Shown: positions 16,981-25,111 of the stretch, one piece after another
Numbering within the stretch: position 1 is the stretch's first letter
Layout: each line of letters starts with the position of its first letter
Assembly: GCA_937901525.1 (NCBI GenBank)
Contig: CALDHX010000011.1
Location: 27,267 to 91,266 of the forward strand
DNA length: 64,000 nucleotides
Direction: 5' to 3'
Source: an uncultured Bacteroidales bacterium
GTDB taxonomy: Bacteria > Bacteroidota > Bacteroidia > Bacteroidales > P3
Translations under genes and position numbers: made by a program
Notes under the pieces: generated by a model
What the model saw: only the letters and a program-made list of their open reading frames with translations
Told to the model about the DNA's origin: nothing
Database searches by the model: none

Positions 16981-18081
16981 ATGGCAAAATTTAAAATAGG
17001 TGATAGAGTTAAGTTTTTAAGCACAGAAGGTGGCGGAATAATTAAAGGTTTTTCAGCAACAAACGTAGCAAAAGTAGAAGTAGATGGATTTGAAATACCA
17101 ACTATGATTTCCGATTTAGTATTAGATTATTGTGATGATGAAGCTGGAAAATTTTTCTGCACAAAAGAAGAGACGACTCCACAAACTAATATTGAAAAAG
17201 AAGAATACGCTGAAAGTTATTCCGATGACGAAAGAATAAGCCCTCTTTATCTTTCTGCAATAGGAAGAAAACAAGAAGAAGGTATTTATCTTTGCTTTGT
17301 ACCAGAAGACCAAAAGTGGTTTATATCAGGAGACATAGATGTATATCTTGTAAACAACTCACAAAATAGAATAATATATTCCATATTGCTATTGAAAGAA
17401 GACGGATTTATTTCAGAAGACTTCGGCACATTAGAAAAAATGGAAAAAATTCACCTTGAAACCATATCTCGTGAACAAATAAGCAAATGGGAAAAAGGAG
17501 CTGTGCAAATACTTTTCCACAATGACAAATCCTCTAATGTATTAATGCCTTGCAATTGTGAATTAAAATTAAGAGGAAGCAAATTCTTCAAAGAAGGTTG
17601 CTATATTGACACAGGATTTTTCTCAGAAAAAGCTCTTATGTATGAGATTTGCAAAATGATAACAATATCTCCTTTCATTCAAACAAGCATAGTAAAAGAA
17701 GAAGATAAGGTTACAAAAGAAGAAAACATAGTAGTAAATGTTGCAAAACGAGCATACACAAACACCTTCCTTGACAAACACATGTTAAACTCCTCAACTG
17801 CCGAAATAGACCTACACATAGGCGAATTAGTTGAAGACTATTACCTATTGGAAAATGACCAAATGCTAAAAATACAAATAGAATATGCAAGAAAATGTCT
17901 AAACGAAGCAATAATACAAGGACTAAGTAAAATCATCTTCATTCACGGCGTAGGACAAGGCGTATTAAAATCGGAATTAATAAAAGAATTAAACAAATAT
18001 CAAAACATTCACTACTTCGATGCCTCAATGTCAAAATATGGAGTTGGAGCAACAGAGGTATATATAGGTCAAAACAAATAA
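16981..18081 (+). CDS. DUF2027 and Smr domain protein
   Basis: This 366-aa protein has an N-terminal DUF2027-type region (KFKIGDRVKFLSTEGGGIIKG, which resembles a small beta-barrel) and a C-terminal Smr (MutS2-type) domain. The Smr signatures are AEIDLHIGEL (about residues 276-285) and the GVGQG turn preceded by FIHG (about 321-328). Smr domains bind or cleave branched DNA or RNA; in Bacteroidota this domain pair is common but its role is undefined. It starts 11 bp after mpl and is followed by the GT90 gene after 7 bp, so all three look co-transcribed. Confidence 0.85.
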   Translation: MAKFKIGDRVKFLSTEGGGIIKGFSATNVAKVEVDGFEIPTMISDLVLDYCDDEAGKFFCTKEETTPQTNIEKEEYAESYSDDERISPLYLSAIGRKQEEGIYLCFVPEDQKWFISGDIDVYLVNNSQNRIIYSILLLKEDGFISEDFGTLEKMEKIHLETISREQISKWEKGAVQILFHNDKSSNVLMPCNCELKLRGSKFFKEGCYIDTGFFSEKALMYEICKMITISPFIQTSIVKEEDKVTKEENIVVNVAKRAYTNTFLDKHMLNSSTAEIDLHIGELVEDYYLLENDQMLKIQIEYARKCLNEAIIQGLSKIIFIHGVGQGVLKSELIKELNKYQNIHYFDASMSKYGVGATEVYIGQNK

Positions 18082-18088
18082 CACTTCC

Positions 18089-19027
18089 ATGAAATTTTTC
18101 TATTATTTAAAGGCAATTTTAAAATTGATAATACCCAATGCAATTTTAAGAGCGAGAACACAAAAGTTCATCAACAAACAATATCCAAAATACGACTCTT
18201 TTGAATTGCAAGATAGATTAAACTATTACAACAAACTAAAAAACAAAAGAATATTATCAGAAAACGCCCCTATTCTTTCGCAACACAAAATCAAAGAAGT
18301 AAACTATTCAAAGGTTTACTTCTTTGACACCTACGAAATCACACGATACTTTCCAAAACACCTGCATTGGATATTTAAACCAGGAGATATAACCACATTA
18401 CAAACATATCCCTCAATAGTAAAAAGCCGACCAATAGTAGAAAACAATGAGAACTCTATTATCTTAAAGCTAAACAAAATCCGACACTTTGTATTTGTAA
18501 ACGATAAAAGAAAATTTGAAAACAAAATTCCTAAAATCATTTTCAGAGGAGCAGCACACGGCAAACCAATTAGGCAAAAGTTTATTGAAATGTATGTAAA
18601 CAATCCAATGTGCGATGTAAAAGACACAGCAAAAGATTCAATCAATCCAATAAATTGGCAAAGCAAACCAATAAGCATAAAAAAACAGCTAAAATATCGT
18701 TACATTATGGCAATAGAAGGCAACGATGTAGCAAGTAATCTTAGATGGATTATGTCCTCAAACTCAATTGCCGTAATGCCTCGCCCAAAATACGAAACTT
18801 GGTTTATGGAAGGCACTTTGATTCCTAACCATCACTACATTGAAATAAAAGATGATTTTAGTGATTTAATAGAAAGAGTGAATTTCTATGAACAAAATCC
18901 CGAATTAGCAAAGAATATAATAAAGAATGCCAATGAATACGTAAAACAATTCAAAGACAAAAAACGAGAAAAACTACTTGGCATTTTAGTAATGAAAAAA
19001 TACTTTGAAAAAACAGGACAACTTTAA
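18089..19027 (+). CDS. Family 90 glycosyltransferase (CAP10/LpsA-like)
   Basis: This 312-aa protein fits the Glyco_transf_90 family, which includes LPS-modifying LpsA and fungal capsule CAP10 enzymes. Diagnostic segments are PKIIFRGAAHGKPIRQKFIE (about residues 149-168), KYRYIMAIEGNDVASNLRW (about 202-220) and SSNSIAVMPRPKYETWFMEG (about 223-242), followed by HHYIEIKDDFSDL. It is expected to add a sugar, often xylose or glucose, to a surface glycan. The N-terminus has one hydrophobic stretch (FYYLKAILKLIIPNAIL) that could touch the membrane. It ends the mpl operon and is closed by a strong bidirectional terminator. Confidence 0.82.
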   Translation: MKFFYYLKAILKLIIPNAILRARTQKFINKQYPKYDSFELQDRLNYYNKLKNKRILSENAPILSQHKIKEVNYSKVYFFDTYEITRYFPKHLHWIFKPGDITTLQTYPSIVKSRPIVENNENSIILKLNKIRHFVFVNDKRKFENKIPKIIFRGAAHGKPIRQKFIEMYVNNPMCDVKDTAKDSINPINWQSKPISIKKQLKYRYIMAIEGNDVASNLRWIMSSNSIAVMPRPKYETWFMEGTLIPNHHYIEIKDDFSDLIERVNFYEQNPELAKNIIKNANEYVKQFKDKKREKLLGILVMKKYFEKTGQL

Positions 19028-19028
19028 T

Positions 19029-19070
19029 AAAAAAAGCAAAGAAAAAATTAAATTTTTCTTTGCTTTTTTT
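19029..19070. terminator. Bidirectional terminator between GT90 gene and metK
   Basis: The 18-nt arm AAAAAAAGCAAAGAAAAA and its reverse complement flank a 6-nt loop, with A and T runs either side. It sits between the convergent GT90 and metK genes and can serve both. Confidence 0.85.
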
Positions 19071-19091
19071 TATTTTTTCTTTGATTTATTT

Positions 19092-20360
19092 TTATAATTC
19101 AAAGACTTTTTTAAGCCTATCTACGTAATCAAGTTTTTCCCAAGTAAAGAACTCAACTTCTTTTTGAATTTTCTTTCCATTTCTTTGAATTTCCACTATT
19201 TTCTTATATGGTGTGCGTCCAAAGTGTCCGTATGAAGAAGTTGGAGCAAAGATAGGATTTTTCAATCCAAAGCGTTCTACTATTGCATAAGGACGTAGGT
19301 CAAATATTGTTTTGATTTTTTCAGCTATTTGACCATCTGTCATTGTTTTTCCATTTTCTTGTACTTTTGCTGTGCCGTATGTGTTTACGTAAAGTCCAAC
19401 AGGCTGTGCTATTCCTATGGCGTATGCTACTTGTACTAAGACTTCTTCACACAATCCTGCTGCTACCATATTTTTTGCTATGTGTCTTACTGCGTATGCT
19501 GCACTTCTATCTACCTTTGAAGAGTCTTTGCCTGAGAATGCTCCACCTCCGTGAGCTCCTTTACCACCATAAGTATCTACTATTATCTTTCTTCCTGTCA
19601 AACCTGTATCTCCGTGAGGTCCTCCTATGACAAATTTTCCTGTTGGATTAACATGTAAGGTGTAGGCTGCGTTAAACAAATCTTTTACGCTTTGTTTTTG
19701 TTGTTTTTCTATCACTCTTGGAATTAAAATCTCTTTTACGTCTTTTTTTATGCGTTCAAGCATCTTTGCTTCTTCATCAAAGTCATCGTGTTGTGTAGAA
19801 ATAACGATTGTGTTAATGGCTTTTGGTGTATTGTCATCGTTATACTCTATTGTAACTTGGCTTTTTGAATCGGGACGAAGGTATGTCATTTCCTTTCCTT
19901 CTTTTCTGATTTGAGCAAGTTCGTAAACCAACATGTGAGAAAGTTGTAAAGAAAGTGGCATATAGTCTTCTGTGTCGCTACAAGCATATCCAAACATCAT
20001 TCCTTGATCTCCTGCTCCTTGTTCTTCTTCTGTTTGTCTTTCTACGCCTTGATTTATATCTGGACTTTGCTCGTGAATTGCCGAAATCACACCACAAGAA
20101 TTGCTTTCAAACATATATTCGCCTTTTGTGTAGCCTATGTTTTTTATTACTTGTCTTGCTGTGTGTTGCACATCAACGTATGCTTCTGCTTTCACCTCTC
20201 CGCTAAGTACTACTAAGCCTGTGGTTACTAATGTTTCGCAAGCGACTTTTGAATTTTCATCTTGTGAGAGAAATTCATCTAAAAGTGCATCGGAAATTTG
20301 ATCTGAGACCTTATCTGGATGTCCTTCTGAAACTGATTCTGATGTAAAAAAATATGACAT
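19092..20360 (-). CDS. metK: S-adenosylmethionine synthetase MetK
   Basis: This enzyme makes S-adenosylmethionine from methionine and ATP. The 422-aa protein is full length. Visible signatures include SVSEGHPDKVSDQISDALLD near the N-terminus, GAGDQGMMFGYA (about residues 116-127, the family hexapeptide GAGDQG), the phosphate-binding GGPHGDTGLTGRKI (about 242-255) and YGGKGAHGGGAFSGKDSSKV. It is cytoplasmic and tetrameric in the family. The gene has its own promoter and an unusually long leader of about 145 nt containing nested inverted repeats, which may regulate it. Confidence 0.97.
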   Translation of the reverse strand: MSYFFTSESVSEGHPDKVSDQISDALLDEFLSQDENSKVACETLVTTGLVVLSGEVKAEAYVDVQHTARQVIKNIGYTKGEYMFESNSCGVISAIHEQSPDINQGVERQTEEEQGAGDQGMMFGYACSDTEDYMPLSLQLSHMLVYELAQIRKEGKEMTYLRPDSKSQVTIEYNDDNTPKAINTIVISTQHDDFDEEAKMLERIKKDVKEILIPRVIEKQQKQSVKDLFNAAYTLHVNPTGKFVIGGPHGDTGLTGRKIIVDTYGGKGAHGGGAFSGKDSSKVDRSAAYAVRHIAKNMVAAGLCEEVLVQVAYAIGIAQPVGLYVNTYGTAKVQENGKTMTDGQIAEKIKTIFDLRPYAIVERFGLKNPIFAPTSSYGHFGRTPYKKIVEIQRNGKKIQKEVEFFTWEKLDYVDRLKKVFEL

Positions 20361-20505
20361 ATTCTTTGTTTTTTATTATTAATAAATACACTCTTATAAT
20401 TCTAAGTAAACAAAGAAAAGGTTGATTGGATTAAAAAAAGATGTTAAAATGTTGTTTTAGCATTTTTTTATGTGGTTGCAATCAATCCAAATCTTTCCAC
20501 TTAGG
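20361..20505 (-). promoter_or_regulatory. metK: Long structured metK leader, candidate cis-regulatory RNA
   Basis: Between the promoter and the metK start the transcript would carry about 145 nt. In it GGATTGATTG (minus strand, about 20489-20480) can pair with CAATCAACC (about 20430-20422) with one bulged A, and enclosed between them AAATG and CATTT form a small hairpin. I do not recognise a known SAM riboswitch class; the pairing is by eye. It could be a regulatory leader, or just a long AT-rich untranslated region. Confidence 0.35.
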
Positions 20506-20510
20506 AACTG

Positions 20511-20541
20511 CAAAATTACAATATTTATTTTAATTAGCAAT
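20511..20541 (-). promoter_or_regulatory. Promoter of metK
   Basis: On the minus strand ATTG (20541-20538), 19-bp spacer and TAATTTTG (20518-20511) form a near-perfect Bacteroidota promoter, about 150 bp before the metK start. Confidence 0.6.
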
Positions 20542-20550
20542 TTCCATACA

Positions 20551-20592
20551 ACAAAAAAAACGGACTGTTTTCTTTACAGCCCGTTTTTTTGT
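20551..20592 (-). terminator. Terminator after the CUB/PKD T9SS protein
   Basis: ACAAAAAAAACGGACTGT pairs with TACAGCCCGTTTTTTTGT (one G-T pair) around a short T-rich loop, about 20 bp after the gene's stop, with a T run on the minus strand. Confidence 0.85.
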
Positions 20593-20611
20593 TATTGTTT
20601 TTTTATATTTT

Positions 20612-23518
20612 CTACCTTAACACTTCTATACTTCCTTTGTATTCTACATCTCTTATTGGTCCACGGCCAATGAAGCGATAGAAGTATGTGCCTGATGGTG
20701 TATTTGTTGCCGCTGGATCCCAGAAATCACTTTCGTTTCTCATGTTTTGTATGAAGAATATTCTCTTTCCGTAACGGTTGTAGATAGAAAGTTCATTGTC
20801 AGGGAAGGCTTGTCCATCTATTAAGTTGTGAATTTCAAATACGTCATTGACGCCGTCTCCGTTTGGTGTGATTACGTTAGGGAACATCAGGTTATCGTTG
20901 ATGATTGTGATGATTCTTGATATTGTGTCATGACATTCGTATATGTATCCGCTTGGTGCAAGGTTTACACTGTATGCGTCTAATACGATTGTGTAGTCGC
21001 CTGCTACTGTCTCGCCTGATTGTGGGGTCCAAGTGTATGATGGGTTGGCTCCAAAGACGTTTTCTATTGCGTTTGCATCGTTTTTATTGGTTTGAATGGT
21101 CCAATGGTATTGGTTTGTCGCATCATTTGGTTCGGTTAGGTTGATTAAGTCGGCTGTTGGGTTGGATGCGTATGGGTTATTTGGTTCCCATCCAAAGTTT
21201 GCTGCTGGGTGACGGTACACGTTTATGATGTCGTTGTATTCTATTGAGTCGGTACAGCCGTGTTCTGAGGTTACTTTTAGTTTTATGTCGTATGTTCCGT
21301 ATGGGAAGGTGAAGGATGGGTTAGGCTCTGTTGAGGATTCTTCGCCTACATGCCATTCAAATGTTTGTGCGTTTGTTGCTGTGTTTTGTAATTGGAAACT
21401 GTATGGTTCGCAGCCTTCTAATGGAAATTTGTCTGATGTGAAGGCGGCTATCGCTGCTGGGTGTACCAATAAGTTAATAGAGTCTCTACCATAGCAATAG
21501 ATGCTTCCATTATATTCTGTTACTAAAACTTCGTATTTAATTACCGAATTGGAGTTTGCATGAGTTTGAGCAGTGATTACTCTTGTTGTATCACCTGTTG
21601 GACTCCAAGCATACGAAGCAGTAGGGGATTCATTTCCTGCATCAAGTTCTACGCTATACATTTCGCAAAGAGCAACATCTTCTCCTAAGTCTACTACTGG
21701 GGTTTGTACTACTGTGAATGGAGATACTGTATCCCATTGACAACCGAAATCATCTATTACTGTTATGTCGAATATAAAGGTTCCGGCACTGTCTATTGGT
21801 GGGGCTATGGTTGCTGATGTTGGTGAGGTAGGTGTATAGAACGATACGCCTTCCCATATTACTGTGTCTAATGGTACTTGATAATCCCAATTAGCTCCAC
21901 TATTTTGACCAAGTTCCAAATCCCAATAATATATAAATCCATTATCAACACTTAAATTATCACATATTCTAAAAATCCATTCCCCATTAAGAGGACAACC
22001 AATAAGGTTATTAAATGCTGTAAGGTCTACTGTTGTTCCACTTCCTTGAACAGGAGTTTGGAAATATCCTGTGGTGTCCACTGTATTTGTTGAATCTAAT
22101 GGCTGACCCGATGTACCTGTTGTTCCTAATACGCCTCTTGCTCCATCTAAATATTGATTAGACCAGCAGTATGTCCAACCTTCTCCTTGTGGTGCACAAG
22201 ATGTATCGCAACAAGAAGAGTTATATGGTTCGTCTACCGTTACTCCTAACCAAATACCACCTCCACCACCTTGGTTTTTCAAGATAACGCTCTGACCATT
22301 TGGACAAATAACTTGCATTCCTATGTCTCCTATGTATGAGTGTTCTGCATTTAAACATATTGACATTATATCATCAGAACTTCCCACAACAGCTCCTGGC
22401 GTGAAAGCATCAAAAACAACCGGAGCATCAAAACACATTGTCCCATTTATATAAGTGCAATTTGGTCCGTCTGGAATAAAGACTGTATTTATAAAAGTTT
22501 CCTTTGCACTTCTTGAAAAATCCAAAGAGTCAACTATGATTGAAGAGTTTGCTCCATAACCTACATTAAGTCCTAACTCTGTTCCTGAACAAATATCTGG
22601 TATTGGTGCAACTGTTTTTATAGGATTTGTTGCTATTCTCAAACGTGTATCTATTGTATTTCTACTCTTACAACCTCCATTATTTGTATCTTCCACTGTA
22701 AGCATAATATCATATCCATTCAATTCAGGATAGCCATGTCCGATAGTTGGATCGAAATTCACAGTATCACCTGTTCCATCTCCAAAACTCCAATAGTAAA
22801 TACAAGTTTCTGCTCCTTGATAGTAAGATGTTATTTCACCAGGGATATATTCTGGGAATTTAGGCTTAGCAACCAAAACTACTGAATCGCCCAAGCAAAT
22901 ATCAATAGCTTTAAACGGAACATAAACCTCACTTCCGTCTTCTTGCACAACAGTATCTATTAATTCTCTCACAGGTCTTGTTGTCATATTTCCTTCCGAG
23001 TCATATTTATAGAAGAATGTATCTAAATCTGCCTCAGGAAACTGACAATTTTGCACACATTCCATTACTGCTTTCCACCCAGAAGCAGTACCACTTCCAT
23101 CGGAAACCAAACGAAATGTCAAACATTGCGAACCAATTGCTAATGAAGGCATAATTGTTGCACCTTGCAGATCGTTTCCAGAGAATGTTGTACTTTGCTC
23201 AACGTGCATATATTCTGGATCGTTGATTGATGTTCCTTCATATATTTTCACATAATCACCCGCTCCTATATTAAACTCTTCAAATGTAAGAGCAATTCTT
23301 GTATTCGGATTTCCAGAAGTAGGGCAAATAGTTACCCATCTATCTACCGATGTTGCATAATCTGCTGTTGAAGAGTTATCATAAAAATAACCCGCACAAC
23401 GATTCACCGTTGTTTCGTGCGTATTAGCATTAAGCATTAAATTCTGTGCAATACTCTCTTTTGCAAACAAGGTCATAAATACTACGACCAAAATTAAAAA
23501 TAACCTTTTCATATCCAT
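20612..23518 (-). CDS. Multidomain adhesin-like protein with CUB, PKD and P-domains, T9SS type B tail
   Basis: This 968-aa secreted protein has a signal peptide (MKRLFLILVVVFMTLFAKES), a CUB-like domain (about residues 38-155, FSGNDLQGATIMPSLAIGSQ), PKD-type repeats (YYWSFGDGTGDTV; FEWHVGEES; GTYDIKLKVTSEHGCTD), a proprotein-convertase P-like domain (about 375-540, with GEWIFRICDNLSVDNGFIYY) and a C-terminal gliding-motility-type domain (MFPNVITPNGDGVNDVFEI, NRYGKRIFF, PSGTYFYRF). The last is the T9SS type B sorting domain, typically cell-surface retained and often with SprF-dependent export. No enzymatic motif is seen. Role in adhesion or gliding is inferred from the family. It is monocistronic, with a terminator directly downstream. 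Confidence 0.88.
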   Translation of the reverse strand: MDMKRLFLILVVVFMTLFAKESIAQNLMLNANTHETTVNRCAGYFYDNSSTADYATSVDRWVTICPTSGNPNTRIALTFEEFNIGAGDYVKIYEGTSINDPEYMHVEQSTTFSGNDLQGATIMPSLAIGSQCLTFRLVSDGSGTASGWKAVMECVQNCQFPEADLDTFFYKYDSEGNMTTRPVRELIDTVVQEDGSEVYVPFKAIDICLGDSVVLVAKPKFPEYIPGEITSYYQGAETCIYYWSFGDGTGDTVNFDPTIGHGYPELNGYDIMLTVEDTNNGGCKSRNTIDTRLRIATNPIKTVAPIPDICSGTELGLNVGYGANSSIIVDSLDFSRSAKETFINTVFIPDGPNCTYINGTMCFDAPVVFDAFTPGAVVGSSDDIMSICLNAEHSYIGDIGMQVICPNGQSVILKNQGGGGGIWLGVTVDEPYNSSCCDTSCAPQGEGWTYCWSNQYLDGARGVLGTTGTSGQPLDSTNTVDTTGYFQTPVQGSGTTVDLTAFNNLIGCPLNGEWIFRICDNLSVDNGFIYYWDLELGQNSGANWDYQVPLDTVIWEGVSFYTPTSPTSATIAPPIDSAGTFIFDITVIDDFGCQWDTVSPFTVVQTPVVDLGEDVALCEMYSVELDAGNESPTASYAWSPTGDTTRVITAQTHANSNSVIKYEVLVTEYNGSIYCYGRDSINLLVHPAAIAAFTSDKFPLEGCEPYSFQLQNTATNAQTFEWHVGEESSTEPNPSFTFPYGTYDIKLKVTSEHGCTDSIEYNDIINVYRHPAANFGWEPNNPYASNPTADLINLTEPNDATNQYHWTIQTNKNDANAIENVFGANPSYTWTPQSGETVAGDYTIVLDAYSVNLAPSGYIYECHDTISRIITIINDNLMFPNVITPNGDGVNDVFEIHNLIDGQAFPDNELSIYNRYGKRIFFIQNMRNESDFWDPAATNTPSGTYFYRFIGRGPIRDVEYKGSIEVLR

Positions 23519-23636
23519 TTATTTTAAAGTTACAAAAATATACATTTTATTTCATTATACCAAAACAAAAGCATTTTTTCTTTTACACATATATAGACAA
23601 AATGAAAATGCGTTTTGTTACAACTCTATGAAAAAA

Positions 23637-23700
23637 AAATTTTTTTTCTTTGTTTTTTTTAATTTTTTCTTTGAAATATTTTGCGTTTTCTTTGAAAAAA
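23637..23700. repeat. AT-rich CTTTG repeat stretch
   Basis: Four copies of a TTTTTTCTTTG-like unit lie in 60 bp (variants TTTTCTTTGTTTTTT and TTTTCTTTGAAATATTTTG) upstream of hisS. It is the same motif family as in other gaps, and contributes nothing coding. The rest of the 237-bp gap between the CUB/PKD gene and hisS shows only the hisS -7 box. Confidence 0.5.
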
Positions 23701-23725
23701 AATAGCAGACCAAATAAATTTTCTC

Positions 23726-23733
23726 TATTTTTG
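23726..23733 (+). promoter_or_regulatory. -7 box of hisS
   Basis: TATTTTTG matches TAnnTTTG 23 bp before the hisS ATG. No TTTG at the right distance upstream. Confidence 0.4.
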
Positions 23734-23755
23734 CAAATCAATTAAAATTAGAACT

Positions 23756-25111
23756 ATGAATTACAAAACAGTAAAAGGCACAAGAGATTTTTTACCTTCG
23801 CAAATGAGAAAGCGTAATTATATTTTTGATACAATTAAAGAGGTTTACAATTCTCATGGCTTTCAATCAATAGAAACTCCCGCTATGGAGGAATTAAACA
23901 CCTTGATGGGCAAGTATGGAGACGAGGGAGACAAGTTATTATTCAAAATTTTAAACTCAGGAGATTTCGTTACAGACAAATCTTTAAACACAAGCGATTA
24001 CAAAGCTCTCACAAAACAAATTTCTGAAAAAGGTTTACGTTATGATTTAACCGTTCCTTTTGCAAGATTTGTAGTAAACCATTTGAGCGAAATAACATTT
24101 CCTTTCAAGCGTTATCAAATTCAACCCGTTTGGCGAGCTGACCGTCCTCAAAAAGGTAGATATAGAGAATTTTATCAATGCGATGCCGACATTATAGGTA
24201 GCGATAGCCTTTTAAACGAAGTAGATTTAATGTGTATGATTGAAGAAGTATTTAAAAAACTCTCCCTTCGTACAAAAATAAAACTAAACAACAGAAAAAT
24301 ACTTTTAGCCATTGCACAATATATAGGAAAAGAAGAAAACCTTATTGATATTACTGTGGCTATTGACAAGTTAGACAAAATAGGTTATGAAAAAGTTTGC
24401 GAAGAACTAAGAACAAAAGGATTCAGCCAAGAAGACATTGAAAGACTTAGCCCTATTTTTTCTTTAAACGGTAGCAATGAAAGCAAAATAGAAAGTTTAA
24501 GAAAAATTTTAACAAGTCAAGAAGGCGAAAAAGGCTTAAACGAATTAGAATACGTATTAAACCAATGCAAACAACTACATATAGAAAACATAGAATTTGA
24601 CATCACCTTAGCAAGAGGTTTAAATTATTACACCGGTGCAATAATGGAAGTAAAAGCTCTTGATGTTGAAATTGGAAGTATTTGTGGAGGCGGAAGATAT
24701 GACAACCTAACCGGAATATTTGGACATCAAGGACTATCAGGTGTAGGAATTAGCTTTGGAGCAGATAGAATATACGATTGTTTAGAACAACTTAATCTTT
24801 TCCCTGAAAGCATTTGCACTTCAAGCGATATTCTCTTTACAAATTTCGGAGAAAACGAAGCCTTATTTGCATTAAACATTGCACGTAGTTTAAGAGCAAA
24901 AGGAATAAAAGCAGAAGTCTATCCCGATTCTGCAAAATTAAAAAAGCAAATGAACTACGCTAATGACAAGCAAATCAAATTTGTTGCTTTGATTGGCGAG
25001 AACGAAATGAAAGAAAACAAAGTTTCGCTTAAAAATATGGAAAGCGGAGAACAAGTTTTAGTTGAAATAAATGATTTAGAAAACGTAATTAAACAAGCAA
25101 TTAACGCTTAA
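23756..25111 (+). CDS. hisS: Histidyl-tRNA synthetase
   Basis: This class II aminoacyl-tRNA synthetase charges tRNA-His. The 451-aa protein has the usual order: motif 1 region (YNSHGFQSIETPAMEE), GLRYDLTVPFARFVV, motif 2 (KRYQIQPVWRADRPQKGRYR then EFYQCD), the His-specific LARGLNYYTGAIMEV and GGGRYDNLTGIFG, motif 3 (GVGISFGADRIYDCL), and a C-terminal anticodon-binding domain. Its last 11 bp overlap the 3' end of the convergent ygiQ-type gene, so there is no terminator in between. Confidence 0.97.
   Translation: MNYKTVKGTRDFLPSQMRKRNYIFDTIKEVYNSHGFQSIETPAMEELNTLMGKYGDEGDKLLFKILNSGDFVTDKSLNTSDYKALTKQISEKGLRYDLTVPFARFVVNHLSEITFPFKRYQIQPVWRADRPQKGRYREFYQCDADIIGSDSLLNEVDLMCMIEEVFKKLSLRTKIKLNNRKILLAIAQYIGKEENLIDITVAIDKLDKIGYEKVCEELRTKGFSQEDIERLSPIFSLNGSNESKIESLRKILTSQEGEKGLNELEYVLNQCKQLHIENIEFDITLARGLNYYTGAIMEVKALDVEIGSICGGGRYDNLTGIFGHQGLSGVGISFGADRIYDCLEQLNLFPESICTSSDILFTNFGENEALFALNIARSLRAKGIKAEVYPDSAKLKKQMNYANDKQIKFVALIGENEMKENKVSLKNMESGEQVLVEINDLENVIKQAINA

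Noticed and set aside
20361..20505. Known SAM-I, SAM-II or SAM-III riboswitch in the metK leader
   Set aside because: The core consensus sequences I know for these classes are not visible; only a generic structured-leader suggestion is kept.
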